This document shows, in pieces, positions 13,322 through 13,739 of a stretch of 13,739 nt of DNA. The notes under the pieces are model-generated. The model did not search any database and was not told where the DNA came from. It was given only the letters and a program-made list of their open reading frames with translations. How positions within the stretch are numbered: the first letter of the stretch is position 1; the number at the start of each line of letters is the position of its first letter. The DNA comes from SpSt-583 sp034434015 (GTDB taxonomy: Bacteria; Chloroflexota; Anaerolineae; Anaerolineales; UBA6663): positions 1 through 13,739 of the forward strand of contig DAOUAB010000062.1 in NCBI GenBank assembly GCA_034434015.1. Reading direction: 5' to 3'. The position numbers were made by a program, and so were the translations under genes.

Positions 13322-13739
13322 TCAGCCTGCGGGCCGGATTCGCCAGATTTCGAACCGTTCCTGGTCGAAGCCCTTGAGCGTGGTCGTGTCCGGCGTCGCG
13401 ATCAGCGCGTTGGCCGGATCGGCGAGCAGGGCGTTCACCTCGGGGTCGAAGCGGACGGCGGTGGAGAGGACCATCTCGGAGCCGTCCGAGAGTTCCACCA
13501 GCCGGGAGGCGGCGTTGACGGTGGTGCCGAAGTAATCCAGACGGTCATTGAGGGTGACGGCGATGCACGGGCCGCTGTGGACGCCGACCTTGAGCAGCAG
13601 CGGCCGCCCGCCGTCGGCGGGCAGCGCCAGCCGGCGCTGGGCGCGCAGCAGGGCGCGCAGAGCCGCCGCCGGCCGGCGGAAAACGGCCATTACGGCGTCG
13701 CCGATGTTCTTGACGATCGCGCCCTCTTCGGCCGCGATG
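13322..13739 (-). CDS. Class III adenylate/guanylate cyclase (C-terminal part, runs off window)
   Basis: The frame is open from the window end down to the stop at 13322 and lacks its N-terminus. It shows the cyclase homology domain: IVKNIGDAVMAVF with the metal-binding Asp and the preceding Lys, KVGVHSGPCIAV, and DYFGTTVNAASRL with the transition-state Asn and Arg. The protein ends 30 residues after the conserved core (FEIWRIRPAG). The family makes cAMP or cGMP from the nucleoside triphosphate; the Asp of DYFG favours ATP by analogy with bacterial members, but that is inference. Sensor or HAMP domains would lie outside the window. Confidence 0.9.
   Translation of the reverse strand, partial: IAAEEGAIVKNIGDAVMAVFRRPAAALRALLRAQRRLALPADGGRPLLLKVGVHSGPCIAVTLNDRLDYFGTTVNAASRLVELSDGSEMVLSTAVRFDPEVNALLADPANALIATPDTTTLKGFDQERFEIWRIRPAG

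Noticed and set aside
1..13739. CRISPR array
   Set aside because: No regularly spaced short direct repeats were seen; the only direct repeat is the coding duplication in small genes B and C.

Overview
The window is GC-rich bacterial DNA with tightly packed genes, many overlapping by 4 to 8 bases. The organism is not proven by the sequence. A pair of Sco proteins, a methionine aminopeptidase, a CstA permease, duplicated Get3/ArsA-like ATPases and a class III cyclase would fit a Chloroflexota-like bacterium; that is inference only.

Left part (1-3945): the end of an integrated mobile element. Five overlapping minus-strand genes (2710 down to 1) encode a small helical protein, a one-helix membrane protein, a winged-helix protein with a C-terminal zinc-binding-like motif, a ParB-like protein with three CxxC pairs, and a truncated Myb/SANT-type DNA-binding protein. 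A 317-base gap (2711-3027) follows. It holds a good sigma70-type promoter, a run of strong hairpins and a Rho-independent terminator, so it may encode an unrecognised structured RNA or an attenuated leader. Next come a plus-strand tyrosine recombinase and, six bases after its stop, the 3' half of a tRNA gene. I read that fragment as the attachment site on the element's right edge. The tRNA's own terminator follows, and host DNA starts there.

Middle part (4004-9841): two plus-strand Sco (copper chaperone/thioredoxin-fold) genes converge on a minus-strand cluster. In transcription order the cluster is small protein C, small protein B, Get3/ArsA-like ATPase b, Get3/ArsA-like ATPase a, small protein A, then methionine aminopeptidase. 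The three small proteins are paralogues with a nearly invariant hydrophobic core. The two ATPases look like a specialised pair: ATPase a has Asn where Get3 has its catalytic Asp, and ATPase b has a changed A-loop. This is the best candidate here for an undescribed system, plausibly a two-ATPase machine that handles or inserts small hydrophobic proteins. A divergent membrane-anchored protein of unknown function (9179-9841) shares the upstream region.

Right part (9842-13739): an intergenic palindromic repeat, then on the minus strand a CstA-type carbon starvation permease, a small thioredoxin-fold protein that overlaps a ketopantoate reductase-like gene by 4 bases, and the C-terminal end of a class III adenylate/guanylate cyclase that runs off the window.
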